Part shown: piece after piece, positions 61,398 through 64,000 of the stretch | How positions within the stretch are numbered: the stretch's first letter is position 1 | Layout of the letters: each line of letters begins with the position of its first letter | Source of the DNA: DYFT01 sp041695085 | GTDB taxonomy: Bacteria > Bacteroidota > Ignavibacteria > UBA10030 | Reading direction: 5' to 3' | Assembly (NCBI GenBank): GCA_041695085.1 | Contig: JBGFRO010000050.1 | Location: 62,001-126,000 of the forward strand | DNA: 64,000 bases | The notes under the pieces: model-generated | Database searches by the model: none | The model's input: the letters and a program-made list of their open reading frames with translations, nothing else | What the model was told of the DNA's origin: nothing | Position numbers and translations under genes: made by a program

Positions 61398-62243
61398 TTA
61401 GCGACTCTCCAGCGAGGATCGCTCAACGCCGAATCCAGTTTCCTTCTCCGCCGCATTCCGGCCGCTTTGTGAAAGTTGGGAGAGGATATCCAGGCGCAAT
61501 TGTTCCGCCTCTTCTTTCAGTGAACTGTTCGGATACTTCGAGAAAAATTTTTCGATCTCCTCCTTTGCCTCAAGGTAGCGCTTGCGTCGCAGCATGGCTT
61601 CTGCTTTCTTCAACTGCGCGTGTTCGGCGTACGGTGAGTCGTAGTACTTCTCCAACACGAAATCGAACGAGTTAAGCGCGGCCCGAAAATATTCCATCTT
61701 CATGTAAATGATGCCGTTCTCGTATTCTTTCTTTGCAAGCTTGGTATGAAGCTCGGAAATCTTCTGCTCCGCGTCCGAGACCAGCGGATCGGTGGGATGA
61801 TACTCGATGAACGTTTGAAATTCATCAATCGCACGGCGAGTGAATTCCTGATCGAGATGAGACGGCGGAGAGAGATGATAGTAACAGAGAGCACGTTGAT
61901 ATCTTGCGCGGGGAACGAATTCGCTTGTGGGCATTGTCCGAATCAGTGATTCGTACTCATACGCCGCAAGTTGATACTCTTCTCGCTTAAAGTACGATTC
62001 ACCAATATAAAACTGAGCATCGTCGGCAAGGGTACCCCCCTGGAACTGAAGGGTGACGATCTTAAATTCCTCGATCGCCGCGAGATAGTCTTCATCATTG
62101 AACAATCTCATCGCCCGCGCGAAGCGCTCCTCGGCGCTTAGTTGCTGCAGCTCTTCGCTCGCTTCACATCCCGCGAACGTGAACAGAGCGATCGCCGTCA
62201 CGACAGTCGAAACTACTCTAATCAATCTTTTCCAGCCTGACAA
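61398..62243 (-). CDS. bamD: Outer membrane assembly lipoprotein BamD
   Basis: 281 residues. A signal sequence with lipobox ends at FTFAGCEASEE (lipidated Cys about residue 26), then TPR repeats: AERFARAMRLFNDEDYLAAI, AQFYIGESYFKREEYQLAAY and FIEYHPTDPLVSDAEQKISE. It is part of the BAM complex that inserts beta-barrels. The start is TTG with GGAGG 5 nt upstream, lying inside the end of the CapA-like gene (26-nt overlap). Confidence 0.93.
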   Translation of the reverse strand: MSGWKRLIRVVSTVVTAIALFTFAGCEASEELQQLSAEERFARAMRLFNDEDYLAAIEEFKIVTLQFQGGTLADDAQFYIGESYFKREEYQLAAYEYESLIRTMPTSEFVPRARYQRALCYYHLSPPSHLDQEFTRRAIDEFQTFIEYHPTDPLVSDAEQKISELHTKLAKKEYENGIIYMKMEYFRAALNSFDFVLEKYYDSPYAEHAQLKKAEAMLRRKRYLEAKEEIEKFFSKYPNSSLKEEAEQLRLDILSQLSQSGRNAAEKETGFGVERSSLESR

Positions 62244-63261
62244 AATAGCCTCCGTTCTCCGCTACCAGCGGAACGTTCGACAGAGCACGTATTCGTTCAA
62301 CGATTATATCTGCTTCCTCCCCACGTTCAAGAAACTCGGGCTGTTTCCCTGCACGAATCGGGAGAATCTGAACCGAGCGTACCATCACCCTGCCGGAAGA
62401 TTTGCCGAACGCCATCTTTACGCCAAACGACCGCTGCGTCCATTCGTGCTGCGGTTGGTAGAAAACAAAATTCCCGAGCGAATAGAAAAGAAGCTTCCCC
62501 TTGTAGAGCTCGATACCTTGCGGCACGTGAGGATGATGTCCCCAGACAGCATCGGCCCCAGCATCGATGAACCATCGCATCTGGCGCAGCGTTGCCTCCG
62601 GTGGCAAATCCACGTATTCCCGACCACCGTGGAAGCTGATGATCACGAATTCGGCTTGCCGGCGCGCAAGATCAATTTCCTTTCGAGCTCGCAGCTCATC
62701 GTATAACGAAATCCTCCCTTTCCACTCCCCTTGCTGATTCACAAACTGAGTATATGCCAGAACAGCCAGACGTATGCCGTTATGTTCAATCACGCGAGGC
62801 GCAAACACCTCCTCCTCACTTCTGGAGGTGCCTACAAAAGCTATTCTCTGATCCTCCAGAAAATCGATCGTCTCCTTCAATCCTTTCAGACCGTAATCGA
62901 AGGCGTGATTGTTGGCAGTCGAAACGACTGTTACGCCAGCCCATTTCAACGAGCGTGCACCTTCGGGAGGACCACAGAAAATGAGGTTATCTTTCGGATG
63001 CTGCGTTTCGCCCCCTTGATCCGAAAGAGGACTTTCAAGATTCACGAACACCACATCCGCCGCTTCGAGTCGTTGCTTGACAAGCTTGAACGGATACTCG
63101 AACCGACCACGCAACAGTTCCTGACCCACCGACCTCCCCAGATTCACGTCGCCAAAAGCGAGCACGGTGATCGTGGTATCACGGTCACCCGGCCGGCTCC
63201 AACTCTCTCCCGCCCGCAGCACGAACACAACAGCGCAGACCGTCAGCCGCCAGGCGATCAA
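62218..63261 (-). CDS. CapA-family protein (metallophosphatase fold)
   Basis: 347 residues, signal peptide or anchor at about 1-20. Family blocks are LAFGDVNLGRSVGQELLRG, VFVNLESPLSD, VVSTANNHAFDYGLKGLKET, FVIISFHGGREYVDL and AVWGHHPHVPQGIELYKGKL with YSLGNFVFY. These carry the Asp, Asn and His metal ligands of the calcineurin-like fold. Relatives include the poly-gamma-glutamate synthesis protein PgsA/CapA, but no other capsule gene is here. The start is a TTG overlapping the upstream stop as TTGA. Confidence 0.88.
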   Translation of the reverse strand: MIAWRLTVCAVVFVLRAGESWSRPGDRDTTITVLAFGDVNLGRSVGQELLRGRFEYPFKLVKQRLEAADVVFVNLESPLSDQGGETQHPKDNLIFCGPPEGARSLKWAGVTVVSTANNHAFDYGLKGLKETIDFLEDQRIAFVGTSRSEEEVFAPRVIEHNGIRLAVLAYTQFVNQQGEWKGRISLYDELRARKEIDLARRQAEFVIISFHGGREYVDLPPEATLRQMRWFIDAGADAVWGHHPHVPQGIELYKGKLLFYSLGNFVFYQPQHEWTQRSFGVKMAFGKSSGRVMVRSVQILPIRAGKQPEFLERGEEADIIVERIRALSNVPLVAENGGYFVRLEKID

Positions 63262-63860
63262 CTTCTCACCGTGAAGAAAAGATAGACGATCAGAAAAGTT
63301 CCCGTCACCAAAAGAATGGGTCGAATGAACCTCTCGAAGAACGACGAAGGAGATTCCTCATCCGTCGTGATCATCACCCCTTCCGCCCCCTTCTCCGGTA
63401 CGACATCCTTCGTCTCCTTCACGAACGGCCCTACATAGGTTGCCGTTCGTTCCGTTCCCGTCTCCCATCTCGCCTCAAGGCTCGTCCGCACCGTTCGATC
63501 GAAGCCTCGTTCCGGCCGAGCACGATACCAGACGCTGGCTTCGAGTTCGTCGATACGGAGAGTCAAGCTCGATTCTTCTTTCTTCGCTCCAATCACAACC
63601 ATGTGTCCGGATCGTTGAAAGACGTCGATGAAGGCGTTCTCAAGAAGCGTCGGCATCTTCGAGCGACCGACGATCAAACGGATCATCTGAGGTGGATTAC
63701 CCACTGTGGGGAAGGTGCGGGAAATCTCTTCCGCCATCTCACGATAATGCCTGCGAACCACGCTCACCACGTCAGGCGGAACTTGGGCCGACATCTCCAG
63801 CATCGGCAGGAGCACGAGCACGATTATCGCCGCGGCAGAGTGAAGGAAGATCCGGCGCAT
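63258..63860 (-). CDS. Hypothetical exported, C-terminally membrane-anchored protein
   Basis: 200 residues. A signal peptide (about 1-25), a mixed alpha-beta periplasmic part (MIRLIVGRSKMPTLLENAF, VVIGAKKEESSLTLRIDELE) and a C-terminal transmembrane segment FIRPILLVTGTFLIVYLFF followed by TVRS. No catalytic motif is recognised. It sits between gdhA and the CapA-like gene with overlaps of 1 and 4 nt, so it is expressed with them. Confidence 0.7.
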   Translation of the reverse strand: MRRIFLHSAAAIIVLVLLPMLEMSAQVPPDVVSVVRRHYREMAEEISRTFPTVGNPPQMIRLIVGRSKMPTLLENAFIDVFQRSGHMVVIGAKKEESSLTLRIDELEASVWYRARPERGFDRTVRTSLEARWETGTERTATYVGPFVKETKDVVPEKGAEGVMITTDEESPSSFFERFIRPILLVTGTFLIVYLFFTVRS

Positions 63861-64000
63861 CAGGCGTAAATGCCGCGCATTTTGAGAGTACGTGCAACTT
63901 TATCGATCGCAAGTATGTACGCGCCGATACGGAGGGATACCTTAAACCGCTCGGCCGTTTCGTAAACTGCATGGAACGCTTCGGTCATCATGCGCTGTAA
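63860..64000 (-). CDS. gdhA: Glu/Leu/Phe/Val dehydrogenase, C-terminal end only
   Basis: The last 46 codons of a gene running off the right edge. The minus-strand reading, MMTEAFHAVYETAERFKVSL then IGAYILAIDKVARTLKMRGI, is the C-terminal helix of NAD(P)-dependent glutamate dehydrogenases. The TGA at 63862-63860 overlaps the next ATG by 1 nt. Because only the end is present, whether it acts on glutamate or another amino acid cannot be settled. Confidence 0.85.
   Translation of the reverse strand, partial: LQRMMTEAFHAVYETAERFKVSLRIGAYILAIDKVARTLKMRGIYA

Noticed and set aside
1..64000. CRISPR arrays, rRNA genes, prophage or transposase genes
   Set aside because: No regularly spaced direct repeats, rRNA sequence or integrase/transposase motifs were seen on either strand.

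Overview
The window is bacterial chromosome: densely packed, mostly minus-strand, with housekeeping genes in long overlapping operons. No rRNA, CRISPR array, prophage or transposase is visible. The gene content points to the Bacteroidota/Ignavibacteriota/Chlorobiota (FCB) side of the tree. The clues are bacillithiol genes (bshA, bshB1), a SUF operon with SufU, a BamD lipoprotein, a protease whose C-terminus looks like a type IX secretion sorting domain, and a very large outer-membrane protein. Shine-Dalgarno sites (GGAGG-like) and E. coli-like promoters (TTGnnn, 15-18 bp, TATATT or TATACT) recur, unlike the usual -33/-7 promoters of Bacteroidia, so a deep-branching lineage such as Ignavibacteria is my guess. 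This placement is inference.

Layout. 1-1.24 kb: ispH (cut by the left edge) and cmk, divergent from a SpoU-type RNA methyltransferase. 1.9-6.0 kb: rel, ruvX, mtgA and an AlbA-type regulator. 6.1-9.8 kb: der, a CoA-disulfide-reductase-like flavoprotein, upp and a small TPR-like protein. 9.8-10.3 kb: an intergenic stretch with a 29-nt palindrome and tRNA-Pro. 10.3-15.2 kb: M28 peptidase, zinc ribbon, folP, glycosyltransferase, pcm, miaA. 15.4-23.3 kb: a SUF operon, Rrf2 regulator-unknown-sufB-C-D-S-U-A-T, followed by superoxide dismutase and a terminator. 23.4-26.9 kb (plus): ABC exporter, bshA and a PD-(D/E)XK-like protein. 26.9-35.4 kb: PcrA helicase, acetyl-CoA synthetase, a giant beta-barrel protein, tRNA-Leu and tRNA-Lys. 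35.4-43.6 kb: secG, then an eight-gene operon (xseA, xseB, dxs, Gfo/Idh dehydrogenase, SAM hydroxide adenosyltransferase, ribD, ribE, unknown).

43.8-51.9 kb (plus): bshB1, then a copper/silver operon: a Cys/Met-rich small exported protein, TolC-like outer-membrane factor, CusB-like adaptor with an N-terminal heavy-metal domain and a C-terminal cupredoxin, CusA pump with a Met/Ser-rich insertion, and an exported HMA metallochaperone, closed by a strong terminator. 51.9-64 kb (minus): one nearly gapless 13-gene run from gdhA (cut by the right edge) through an unknown membrane protein, CapA-like protein, bamD, thioesterase, an FG-GAP repeat protein and a zinc protease into ccmABCDEF.

Most interesting parts. 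The cytochrome c maturation cluster has a CcmE whose heme-binding His is replaced by Cys (CxxxY), and no ccmH, ccmG or ccmI is present. The copper operon stacks five metal-binding elements, including a domain fusion and a Met-rich pump insertion. The SUF operon carries an unrecognised protein with a disordered Ala/Pro tail. Several promoters have their -35 box built around the stop codon of the preceding gene.
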